Part shown: positions 49,270 through 59,818 of the stretch, piece after piece
Position numbering within the stretch: position 1 is the stretch's first letter
Layout of the letters: each line of letters opens with the position of its first letter
Assembly: GCF_048544455.1 (NCBI RefSeq)
Contig: NC_133536.1
Span: 37,404,652-37,468,651 of the forward strand
Direction of reading: 5' to 3'
DNA: 64,000 nucleotides
From: Silene latifolia
Taxonomy: Eukaryota > Streptophyta > Magnoliopsida > Caryophyllales > Caryophyllaceae
Notes under the pieces: model-generated
What the model was told of the DNA's origin: nothing
Database searches by the model: none
What the model saw: the letters and a program-made list of their open reading frames with translations, nothing else
Program-made: the position numbers and the translations under genes

Positions 49270-50863
49270 TCCCCTTCTTACCCAGCTAAGGTAATTGGAA
49301 GATATTACCTTCTCGGTTTCCCGAGGTAGTGAAATAGGAATCGCAATTGAGAAACAATTAATATAAATAAGTATTTAGTGGATTACATATGGATAAGTGA
49401 ATAAATAGAATGAATAATACAACTCATGACTACTAGACTAATCTAATCAACTATGCTTGACTCGAATGTCATCACGGCTCGTCCCGTCTCCCGCATGCTA
49501 CCAAAGCTAACCTGTAAACAACTGCTCCCCATATGATCGGAAATATCATATGGATCGACACAGGCCACCCCGAAAATAGGTGACATTTACACGGACACAA
49601 CAAACGTCAGTTTCAATACACAAACATATAACACGACTCGATAAGTGTAGACGCGGCATAATCATGTGAATGAGACTCGACTACAAAATCACCATACCGG
49701 TACCGGGACACGCTCAGACGTACCCACAACCACTGGTGCCAGGGACACGCCCACGACACCACATCTCACACAAATATGCCGGGACACGCCCAGACGTACC
49801 GGGTCCGGAAGCCAACCGGATCCCCTGCAAGACGTCGTGCCTCAACCACATGAGTCCCTCCGTGGCTCAAGCCATTTGTGCACAACCCCCTTGGAGTGGG
49901 AAGCTTCAAAAGGCGACCCGAGCGTAAGACGGTTTCCCAACAGTCTTACGCCTCCTCAACAATCAAGTACCACCACGAAAGGCCTCCAACACAACACAAT
50001 CATAACCATACATGACAAATGGAAGAACAACATTTAATATATGACCAAGTTCATGAATTCAATCCCACATACATACATACATACTAACCGACTCATGAAT
50101 GCACTAGTGAGGAAAGACACCCAAACATGCATACACAATATTGAAACCGAGTAGGATAACCTACCTTTTAGCATAATCCACAAGCTAATCGAAATCACCA
50201 AGTATCCATCTCATAAAACCGTCTTATCCTACATAAATCATGTAATAAGTATCACAATTCACTCTATACTAAATTACAACATAAAATCTCTCATTATTAG
50301 TTACTAATTACTTATTTTACATAACTACATACTAATTAACCTCTCTTGGTAAACCCTAACTCGAATTTACTCAAAAGACAAAGAGGAAAAGGTGAGATTT
50401 CTACTAACAAAGGTAGATCGGGACATAGGAGAGGTGTTCCACCATTAATCCAAGCTTGAAGACCAAGGGAAGGGCATTGGGAGCATTTTATAGAGAGAGA
50501 GGGGATAGGGTTTTAGTGTAAGAATGAAGAAGGAGAAAAATGAATGGGATAGGGTTGGGATATGATGAAATCCCGAATTTTCTTTCTCGGGTACAACTCA
50601 GCACCAGTCGACCGAGTGACCGGTTCACTCGACCGAGTGGCACCCACTCGGTCGAGTGTACCCTTACTCGACCGAGTGCCCACTCACTTGGTCCACTTGG
50701 AGTTCTACTCGGTCCACTAGAAGTCTACTAGGTTTAGTTTAGGTCTTACTTGGTCTCGTAGGAGGGTCATCCTTTACTTCCGAGTACACGTAGTTCCCTC
50801 ATGTGTCCCTAGGTCTAAGAACGGGTCTCACAAATGCCGGGTATTTACAAAGGGGGTGTTACA
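49263..50863 (-). mobile_element. Ty3/gypsy-type LTR (minus), about 1.6 kb
   Basis: In its own orientation it starts TGTAACACCCCCTTTG at 50,863 and ends GGGTAAGAAGGGGATGTTACA at 49,263, so it is full length with TG...CA ends. It is about 80% like the plus LTR and meets it tail-to-tail in a shared TGTAACA. It contains CGGGACACGCCCAGACGTACC repeats and, near 50,605-50,690, CACTCGACCGAGTG motifs. No TSD was found. Confidence 0.75.
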
Positions 50864-51430
50864 TATACATTCATTTGTAAATCACTAAACCATTATGTAT
50901 TTAGGTTGTTTCTTAATTGTAACTCTGATTCACCGCTTCGGGAAACCGAGATGGTAACATCCTCCCATTACCTTGGTTGGGTAAGAAAAGGGTGTTACAA
51001 AGTGGTATCAGAGCGACGATTTTGAAAGCTAAACCAATGAACCAAAATGAACCTAGGTGTGTCTAATAAAATAAACCCGACATGAGTACAATAGGAGATC
51101 GGTTTTGGATGAGTAGGAGCTCTCATATAAAAACTAGTGCCTACTGTCTCGCTTGGTCACTACGTGGGTGGTTATAAGTATGGGGGAACATTATGTGAAA
51201 CATTGTGTGATTACATGTGGGTTGTGATTGTTGTTAAATTTTTTGCATGATATCCTTGTTCATTTGGTGATTGATAATATGTGGGAGTTGGATGAAATAA
51301 TTGATGAGTATAACATGTTTTTGGAGTGGTTGTTATGTGTCGGTGTGTGATGACTATGTTAAATGTGGTGTGATTACATGTGTGCCATAACAAGTTGTAG
51401 GATTCTTACGTGATTTAGTCATTCATGTGT
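50864..51430 (+). mobile_element. Athila-like LTR end, PBS and leader (truncated element)
   Basis: 50,864-50,999 is the 3' tail of a plus-strand LTR of the same family, ending GGGTGTTACA. AAG and the primer binding site TGGTATCAGAGC (51,003-51,014) follow, then a leader like that at 61,119 (GCGACGATTTTG, GATGAGTAGGAGCTCTCAT against GGTGAGTAGGCGCCCTCAT). The coding part is missing; Tat/Ogre-like LTR sequence takes over at about 51,430. Confidence 0.7.
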
Positions 51431-53882
51431 GTGGACATGGCCCACATGCAGGTCCGGTTCAATTTGCGGACATACAGCGGTCTTTTTGAAAGCCACGCTC
51501 GGCGGCGTAATGGTGCTTTCGACCGAATCATTTTAGATCGGTCGGTTTCGTCTCGGTAAGGGTCTCGAAACGATTAGAGATGTTCGGAGTCGCCACCAAG
51601 CATTTGTGGGATGCCTGGAACCCGTTCGAATTCCACTTTATACCTCGGTCAAACCGAAGCACAAAGCAGCGTTTGACATAGGTACTAAAGATAAGGAAAT
51701 CGTCCCTCTTTAGCATCCTATCTCTAGAATGACTCTCGTACGCCCTGGATAAGGTCGTCCACTATCCAAAGTTTCTGAGTAAGAGGTGAAGGTACGTATT
51801 GGGAAGCCCTTTAATCAGACAACCAATCCCGCCCGCGTTTAGCGGCCTCTACTGATCGATCTTGGTTGGTTGAATGCAAAAGTTGATAAAACGGTTTAAA
51901 TGCATGAATGCGCATCCAATAATTTAAACCTAACATGTGAGAGCTTTCTAAGTCGGTTGATTTAATCCAAGTATCAAGTATAAGATGTCGAGTTGGATTA
52001 ATGGTTGATTTGCATGCAAGACGGAAATTAAACATCCATTTACCGTATTAGGTTTAGGGTGCATAACATGATCCATTTGTCTTAGTAAGGCATTTTGCAA
52101 ATATGGTTTGAACAGTCGTCTGATCCGTCCTATATCCGGGTTAATCGGAGTCGGGATCGTCCTAGACTAATGCTGGAAGGGAACAGGCCCTGTACCAGAC
52201 GGCTATATGAGGCGCGAGCCAGCCGGCGGTGTAAGGGGCCTCCCTCTGGTTTTGAAAATGAGAAATGGGGAGCTTGTTTAGGCGCGGGTTAGCCCACGGT
52301 TTATGTGCCGTGTTCTGGCCTTTTAGAAAACGTTATAAAACGTGTTGCAAATGGGTATTTGAACCCGGTTTGATTTGAAAGGGTCGTTTAGACCGCATTT
52401 GTTGATTTGAAGAACTAGACTCGAATAATCATCATTATTTGATAATATTCGGTGTCGGGTTTGATTTGACAAACTTGACATGAATAGTTTTGAAAAATGA
52501 TTATGGACTAATTATTTTAAGTCCATTTGAATGTAATTAGTCGATACTCGTCATCGTACCCGGGTTAAAATCCGGCATGGTATGTAGAACCAAGGATGAT
52601 TTTGTGTTGGTGACTAACATGTTTGTTTGGAAATGTAAAGAAATGAAATAAAAGGCTTTAAAATACCTTCTAAATGTTATTAACCAAATATTATCACCGA
52701 AACACGGATTTAACCGTCATGGTATGAGGAACCAAGGGTGAAAAATGCTTTATGGTTAAAACATGTGAAATGAAACAAAAAAGGTTTCGAAAATACTTGA
52801 AATGGTAAAAACCGATTACAAATATGAAAAATGGATTAAGGGAAATGACGAGAACAAACACGGTTGATTTTTGGTCTGAATATCCCATTTAGGCGCGGGC
52901 CAGTTGGCGACCTAAGGGGCTTCTGCCTCAGATCAAAAATCAGTTTTGGCTCGTTTATTCCATGTTTTGGTTCATGTTATGCATGTTTTAGCATGTTAGA
53001 GTCATGAAACAAATGAAAACATAATGAAGGAGGATTTTTAAACCCTCATACTTACATGTTTGGTTATGGCGAGTGACCGACGTAAGTGTAATAACTCGTT
53101 TGATTGAAAAAAACTCGGTTTAAAACCGTTTTGATAAGTAAAAGAGTGTTTTAAAAGTTTAGTGATGGTGTAGTGGTCGAAATGGTCGGTCAAGTGGTTT
53201 AATGTACGATGACGGTACCAAACAATGTGTAAGGCTCGTGTTTACGATCGGTAGGTCGTAAATACGCGTCGGATTGTGACTTAAGAAGTCGAGTCGAGAA
53301 TTTTAAGGGAGAAAAGAGGGGGCGGACACTCGCGTAACTCTCAAATGGGTGGCATTTGAGGGGTATTTATAGGAGAATGAGTGGTTGTGTGAGTTTTGAG
53401 CGACGTGGCCACCTGGGCTGCTCAAAGAGGCGCGAGCCACGTCGCGGGTCTTCGAGCTGTGTTGTCGCTTTCACAACAAACGCAATCATGATTTGTTCTA
53501 TCCTAGGTTTTGTAGTCACATGTTTGGTACTTGACCATTCATGAATCCGGGAAAACTTAAGGTAGAAGGTTTGAAATGTTTGGTTTTTGTGGTTGACTCG
53601 GTTTGACTCGTTGTTGGAGTCGGGATTTGAATTTTTGAGTCGGTTTTTGGTCCGGTGCCGGTTTTGACTCTAGTTAGTGTCATTGCGACCCCGTCGCCGT
53701 GCATTAAACACTCCAGGTATTTTTGAAATGTTTTGAAATGTTTTATTTTCGAAATTGTTTTAAGTTTTCCGACGTAAAGTTGTACACAAACTGTCGATCA
53801 AACGCCGCGATTCCAAAACATGTTGTAGTCCGATAATCATCGGGTGTTTGTTGGAGTCTCGGCAGATCATCGGGTATCTACA
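51430..53882 (-). mobile_element. Tat/Ogre-like 3' LTR (left limit uncertain)
   Basis: In element orientation it begins TGTAGATACCCGATGATCTG at 53,882, directly after a polypurine tract. The region carries GAGTCGCCACCAAGCATTT and GGGAAGCCCTT-type stretches and four AGGCGCGRGCC motifs. It has no coding sequence. The left border was set where Athila-like leader similarity fades and was not confirmed by a TSD. Confidence 0.55.
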
Positions 53883-53894
53883 GCCCCCACTTTG
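53883..53894 (-). other. Polypurine tract of the Tat/Ogre-like element
   Basis: CAAAGTGGGGGC on the minus strand immediately precedes the LTR start TGTAGATACC. This fixes the element orientation (right to left) and places the tandem arrays at 54.1-56.0 kb just upstream of the 3' LTR. Confidence 0.7.
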
Positions 53895-54119
53895 ACTGAG
53901 GCTTGGACAGGGCGAAAGTCAAAGTAGAGCCCCCAGGTCAATCGAAGATTACAACCTGGAGACCCAAGCGACGTTGAGGCGGCTCGAAAGGATTCGGGCC
54001 AAGGACCTGCCGTCGGGAAGGGCGAAGCCAAGGTGACTCGAGGGTACGAGCCAAGGACTTGTCGTCGGGAACAGTTTTGAGTCTGTCGACTGTCCGTGCG
54101 GGTCGTTTAAAGTCCGTTA

Positions 54120-54670
54120 GACTACGTACAAAGGCTCGCCAACCATAAGAAGGAGCCATACCTGAGGCATCTTCGGATATGTCCTTGCGCGTTTGCGGAC
54201 AAAGGCTCGCCAGCTGATGGTAGGGAAATGTACCCGAGGCATCTTCGGGATCTGTCCTTGGACAGTTGCGGACAAAGGCTCGCCAGCCATGACAAGGAAA
54301 TGTACCCGAGGCATCTTCGGGATCTGCCTTTGGAAGGTTGCGGACAAAGGCTCACCAGCCAATGGTAAGGAAATGTACCCGAGGCATTTTCGGGATCTGT
54401 CCTTGAAGGATTGCGGAGAAAGGCTCGCCAGCCAGTGATAAAGAAACGTACCCGAGGCATCTTCGGGATTTGTCCTTGAATGTTTGCGGACAGAGGCTCG
54501 CCAGCCATAGGTAAGGAAATGTACCCGAGGCATCTTCGGGATCTGTCCTTGAATGTTTGCGGACAAAGGCTCGCCAGCCATTAGTAAGGAAACGTACCCG
54601 AGGCATCTTCGGGATCTGTCCTTGAATGTTCGCGGACAAAGGCTCGCCAGCCAATGGTACGATCGGTTAA
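54120..54670. repeat. Tandem repeat, about 73-bp unit, about 7 copies
   Basis: The GCATCTTCGG motif recurs at 54,167, 54,239, 54,311, 54,384, 54,457, 54,530 and 54,603 (period 72-73). Each unit can form two short stems: CCCGAGGCATCTTCGGG (CCCGA with TCGGG) and GGCTCGCCAGCC (GGCT with AGCC). The period is not a multiple of three, so the long minus-strand frames across it are unlikely to be protein-coding. Confidence 0.9.
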
Positions 54671-54738
54671 TGGACCATGGGAGTAGCCGTGTCGAATGGG
54701 CTTGTTTTGAAAGTAGCGAACTCGTGATGTCGCTAGGT

Positions 54739-56010
54739 AAATAGTGAGTATGGATTCTCACTATTACTGTTTTTGGAATGAGTGGGTTCCCCGAGGAAGC
54801 CCCCTGCTGGTATTTGAAAGAATAGTGAATTTGGCATCTTCACCATTCGTCTTTCTTCTTTGAGCTTGAAGTGGCGGTTTTGATCGCCGTTTGTTTGAAT
54901 TTTGAAGGAAAATAGCAAATTTTAAATCTGCTATTGCGCTTGAAATGACGGTTTATATGCCGCCGTTGACATTTGATGGAAATAGTGAATTTGGAATCTT
55001 CACTATTGATTGAAGTGACGGTTTATGTGTCGTCGTTGACATTTGATGGAAATAGTGAATTTGGAATCTTCACTATTGATTGAAGTGACGGTTTATGTGC
55101 CGCCGTTGACATTTGATGGAAATAATGAATTTGGAATCTTCACTATTGATTGAAGTGACGGTTTATGTGTCGCCGTTGACATTTGATGGAAATAGTGAAT
55201 TTGAAATCTTCACTAGTGATTGAAGTGACGGTTTTGTGCCGTCGTTGACATTTGATGGAAATAGTGAATTTGGAATCTTCACTATTGATTGAAGTGACGG
55301 TTTATGTGCTGCCGTTGACATTTGATGGAAATAGTGAATTTGGAATCTTCACTATTGATTGAAGTGACGGTTTATGTGCCGCCGTTGACATTTGATGGAA
55401 ATAGTGAATTTGGAATCTTCACTATTGATTGAAGTGACGGTTTATGTGCCGCCGTTGACATTTGATGGAAATAGGGAATTTGGAATCTTCACTATTGATT
55501 GAAGTGACGGTTTATGTGCCGCCGTTGACATTTGATGGAAATAGGGAATTTGGAATTTTCACTATTGATTGAAGTGACGGTTTATGTGCCGCCGTTGACA
55601 TTTGATGGAAATAGTGAATTTGGAATCTTCACTATTGATTGAAGTGACGGTTTATGTGTCGCCGTTGACATGTGTGGTGAAAATAGTGGAATTCAAATCC
55701 CAACTACAATTTTGAAAATGACGGTTTTAATTGCCGTCGTCTAAAATTTGGAGAAATAGCGGTTTTTGAATTTTCGCCATTATTTTGAAATTTTGAAGGA
55801 AAATGGTGAATTTTGATTTCACCATTATTTTTGAAATTGGCGGTTTTGATCGCCGTTTGCTTGAAAATTCTTGAAAGTAGTGAATTTAAATTTTCACCAT
55901 TCGATTGGAGGGACGGTTTATGTGCCGTCGTTTAAAGCTTCCGAAAATAGTGAATTTGAATTTTCACTATTTGTTTTTTGAGAAAAATGACGACCTTTAA
56001 TATCGTCAAA
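54739..56010. repeat. Tandem hairpin array: 70-bp units with two stems each
   Basis: Eleven homogeneous units (the GTTGACATTTGATGGAAATA junction recurs at 54,965, 55,035, 55,105, 55,175, 55,244, 55,314, 55,384, 55,454, 55,524, 55,594, 55,664) flanked by diverged units. Stem A: AATAGTGAA with TTCACTATT around a 9-nt loop. Stem B: (G)ACGG with CCGT(C). Diverged units keep the stems with paired changes: AATAGTGAG/CTCACTATT (54,740), AATAGCA/TGCTATT (54,911), AATGGTGAA/TTCACCATT (55,802), GGCG/CGCC (54,873 and 55,839), TGACGA/TCGTCA (55,988). A few units have a mismatch. It lies in the presumed 3' untranslated region of the Tat/Ogre-like element. Confidence 0.9.
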
Positions 56011-56033
56011 TGGAAATTCGAAGTTTGTTATGT

Positions 56034-58660
56034 GGAAATTGGGCTAAAGCCCAAATTTCGCTGAAAAAGCAAGGGACGCCTGATTGAGGTGCGAGCCACC
56101 TGGCGAACCGAAGGGGCTTCCCTATTTTCTGTAAAAGACGCGCGGTCAGGCCGCATATCATTCATAACCTCGTCTTCTTCATTTTCGACATAAATCTGCA
56201 AAAATCGCCATTGAAGGACCTTCTTGCTTGTTCGAGTTCTTGCCTTCATCAACAATATCATCTCAAGGTAAGTATTTCCTCTTGAATCCATTCAAATTCG
56301 TTGATTTTTAGCTTGATTGAATTAGGGCGAATTTTGCCCTAAAAATCAAATTGGGCGTTTTTTAATTGAGCCCATTTCGAGTGAAATTGATGCTTGCATT
56401 AGGTTAGAAACCTGTTTAGGAGTATATGGGTGCTTTTAGTTTGCATTTTGGTTTACGTTCCCGCTCCTAGTCTCGAAAAACGTGAGTGAGGCGAGAAACC
56501 GTCTCATTTCACAATGCCAAGTTTATTTGCTTGGGTAGTGGGTCCAACTAGGTTGCATTGTAGTTGGGAAAACCCGTATTTGTCATTTAAGGACCTTCGT
56601 TGGATGTTTGTGGGGAAGATTGGATTTTTGCCTTTTGCGACGGTCTTACGTCTGACCAAATAAGCGCCTGTTTGGGCATGAATTGAGTCAGTCTGCCTTG
56701 AAATGGACCTTATTGGCATTTTAGGTCACCTTGAGGCGTGATAAAATCACGTTTGCCTTTTTGCGGTCGTTTTGAAATTTTGACCGGTTTGGGCTCAAAT
56801 TAGCGTATGAATTGCCTTTTTGAGCCGTAGAAAAATCCCCATTGTGTCGGGAATGTAAAATCCCCATTGTGTCGGGAATTTATTTTGGGTTGTAGGCGGA
56901 CCTTGTATGGGTCTTGAAATGTCGTTTTTGTGGTTTTGACTCGTCTTTTGCTTGAAAAGAGGGGCGAGTCGTTTTTGTGTTTTTTTTTGTGAATGGTTTT
57001 GTTTGGTTGGATTTTGGGCGGGATTGCCCTTGTTTTTTGCATTGCAGGTTATTTTTGTTTTTTGGATTTATCCATTCCATGCCGTCGTAATGCCGAAATT
57101 CCGGCTTACGTTTTTTTTTTGTTGTTGTTTTGATCGCAGGGTATCGTCTGGGACCTATGGGGTCCGTCGTTGAGGCTTTGGAGGAGGAAGTCGATCCTGG
57201 AGGGGGAAAGACGACTGTTTTTTGTTACAGGCTTGGTTGTGTTTCTGCCTAGCGGCCTTTGTCCGGCCAATGATCGGGTATCGATCGTTGGTCGTTGCCT
57301 ACGGAGGTCCGGACGTCCGATGAGTGGGGTTCAGTACGAGTGTGTTATCCCACGTTGTTGCTTTCGGTTGCTATTGAATTCAGGTGAGTGGGGTTCAACA
57401 TCGGGGTAGTATCCGTTGTCCTGATCCCCTTTCATCTCCGAATTCTGACGATTGGAGGCCAACGCCGGGGCAGCGTGCTGAGCTACGAGCCTTGATTATC
57501 GCGTCGTCCAAAATCTGCCAGGCACCATTTTTCTTTTTGTCGTGGAGCAGGAACGAGGTGTTACCGTCATGGTAACCACCTCTGCTTCCGTTGTTGCTCC
57601 TCTGTTTCCCATGTTGCTCCCTTTCTTTTCTGATCGGAAGGGTAGGGAGTGCTTAGTTCGGTAGGTGGCGGATAGCCCCCAGTTCGTTGTCTTAGGCCAG
57701 TGTCTGTATGATAGACGTTTGTTTTAGGCCAGTGTCTGTATGATAGACGTTTGTCGATGTATTTTGCGTAAGGCGGTGTTGTATATATGTGTTTTTGGAC
57801 TGTGGTTCATTTTGTGATTTTTTGGCTTTTTTGTGTTGTGTTTCGGAGGAACGTTGTCGGCTGTTGATTCTCCTTTTGCTTTGCACCAGTTCTTGCATCG
57901 TTAATGTAGAAAACAGGCAACAGATAGCATACATACGCATAAACGTAAACACATAAAAGCATTTGATTGGAAAACAAAAATTAACCAAGATGACTTGAAG
58001 TTAAAATTTGAAATTTTGAAATGAATTGAAAATTCCATGACAAATCGTCACGTTCGGAATTCAAAAGGAAATGATTTGAAAATTTGAGCAATTAACTCGT
58101 GCCGTGAATTAAATTACGTCGAAATTATTGAAATTGACTCGAAAAATTCAAACTCAAACCGTCAGGAAAGAATTTTAGAAAAGGGTTTTTGCGAGTATAT
58201 TTGGTTTTTGATGTCAAGACTCGAATTTGTGAGTGCTTGAATTTTTGAGGAAAATTGACGTCGTGTTATCAATCTTCGATTTTGATTTTTTTGCAAATTG
58301 CGAAAAAGCGAAAAATTTTCGGAATTTCGACTGACATGGAAATGATCCATCGCGGATCGGGGTGACTAGCCCTTCCCCCCTTAAAAAAAAGAAAGAAAAA
58401 TTCGTATGTTTAAAGCTGCGTCATGGAAACCGTGTCGGGTTTCGTAAAACGCGAAAACAAGGAAATGTGAGTGTGAGGAAACACAAAATGTTCCGGATCA
58501 TCCCGAATAGGCGCGGGGTTCCTGGCGGGAGGTTTGAGGTGTCAGGAGAAAACACATATTGAAAGAGACAAGTCAACAGCGGGAATCCTGGAGATGGTCC
58601 AAAGAGGCGCGAGCAGCCTGGCGATGGAAGCCGGCTCTCCCCTTTTTCTGAAAAATGCGC
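56034..58660. other. Non-coding part of the Tat/Ogre-like element
   Basis: 2.6 kb with no supported gene; reading frames here have no recognisable protein. It contains a short palindrome AAATTGGGCTAAAGCCCAAATTT-like at 56,036-56,058 (stem of about nine pairs), three AGGYGCGRGSC motifs, and T/G-rich stretches. Confidence 0.55.
57692..57754 (+). repeat. 32-bp direct duplication
   Basis: TTAGGCCAGTGTCTGTATGA followed by TAGACGTTTGT occurs twice with a 32-bp period and no mismatch seen. Confidence 0.85.
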
Positions 58661-58671
58661 TGGTCATTTTG

Positions 58672-58679
58672 TATAAATA
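58672..58679 (+). promoter_or_regulatory. TATA box for the antisense ORF
   Basis: TATAAATA lies 90 bp upstream of ATG 58,762, with a plausible leader between. It is only 15 bp from the first in-frame ATG (58,687), which argues for the later start. Confidence 0.6.
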
Positions 58680-58761
58680 GGGACGTTTGCGCTTCATTGA
58701 TCCATCATCCGAAACACAAAATCATCTCTACAAACCTCTTCTTCTTCCACAAAAATATTTC

Positions 58762-59818
58762 ATGGATGCTTTTGAGAACGCCTTGCGACAATGGTGTCGG
58801 GATTTGTCGCCTCCCGAAAAGCATCAACTCGTTAGCATGGGAGTTGGTCAATTGTTGGTGCTTCGTCAAGTCAAGGTGCAACCTTCGTTTCTTGAAGCAT
58901 GTTCTCGGTTTTGGGATTCGAAACATCATGTTTTCGTTTTCCCGAAAGGGGAGCTTTGTCCTCTTGCCGAAGAAGTTGGAGCCATTGGTGGGTGGCCGGG
59001 TTGTGTTCTGGTGCTTCCTCCGACTCGGTTGTGCTACAAGGAGAAATTACGTTCCATGTTGGGCTTGTCAACAAGCCAAGTCAACTTTCTTCTTGCTCCA
59101 CATGGTGTGGATATGTTGGCTCTTATCAACATCTTTTCAAACCGATTAGATGTTAATGTCTCGGAGGTGGCTAGGAGAAGGGCTCTTGCATTTTGCCTTG
59201 TCCATGTGTACCTCTTTGTTGATGTCTTGAAGAAGGAGGGGCCAAGATGCCATGGTAGCATGACCCTTATCCATGTGATTGAGCAAATGGAGCATGGTAG
59301 AGATCCATCATGGTTGGTGCTTGGAGAGATTATCCAAGCTTTGGACAAGGAAGGCTCTTGTGGAGAAGCTCCTTCTTTCGGATCGCCAAGGATCCTCCAA
59401 GTGTGGCTATTGGAGAGGCTAAGGTATGTAGAGCCTCCGGTTAATCCTTCTTCTTACTCCTTCCGTCACCTCACTATGAGGAAGAAGTTGTACCCGGATA
59501 GTTTTGCTTCCACCGAGGCCTATTGGGCTGCAATATTGGCGGAGGAGGGTGGTCCTCATATCCGTTGGGTGGTGCCGTGGTGGCACTTGAGGTCCTTCAC
59601 CGGGTTGCCCGCTTCGGGTGCTAGTCCTCGTTCTTTGATGGTGGTGGGCTTGAAGGTTGTTTCCTTCATTTATCCCGAAAGGCTCATGAGGCAAATGGGG
59701 CGTCAACAAAAGGTGCCCGCTCAAGATACTCTTGTCCAAGAGAATGTTTTCCGGAACTCCGAGCTTGTGGAGTTCTTTGAAAGGTGGTGGGCCACTCGGC
59801 CGCTTTGGGAGGTACCAA
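58762..59818 (+). pseudogene. Extra antisense ORF of the Tat/Ogre-like element (DUF7745/PMD-like), 3' truncated
   Basis: An open frame of about 352 codons without a break (MDAFENALRQWCRD...), opposite in direction to the host element. It has FLEACSRFWDSKHHVFVFPKGEL, FSNRLDVNVSEVARRRALAFCLVHVYLF, RILQVWLLERL and RWVVPWWHLRSF..LMVVGLKVVSFIYPERLMRQMG, the helical pattern of plant DUF7745 / mobile-domain-like proteins. The frame ends only because the Athila-like LTR starts at 59,819 and supplies the stop within its TGTAATATCC end; the native C-terminus is lost from this window. Antisense ORFs between pol and the 3' LTR are known in Tat-lineage elements. ATG 58,687 would add 25 residues but lies too near the TATA box. 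Function unknown. Confidence 0.7.

Noticed and set aside
49666..50037. 123-codon open frame
   Set aside because: It lies wholly in the minus-strand LTR and has no protein resemblance.
54117..54761. 214-codon open frame on the minus strand across the 73-bp repeats
   Set aside because: The repeat period (72-73) is not a multiple of three, frames on both strands are open by composition, and no protein family is recognisable. It reflects a stop-poor tandem repeat.
54120..56010. Repeat arrays considered as CRISPR
   Set aside because: Units are directly tandem with no unique spacers, in plant DNA within a retroelement.
56952..57575. Series of plus-strand open frames of 63-79 codons
   Set aside because: Low-complexity hydrophobic or random composition, no motif, and located in the non-coding part of the Tat-like element.
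58687..58761. Earlier ATG for the antisense ORF
   Set aside because: It is only 15 bp from the TATA box, so it would lie upstream of the expected transcription start.
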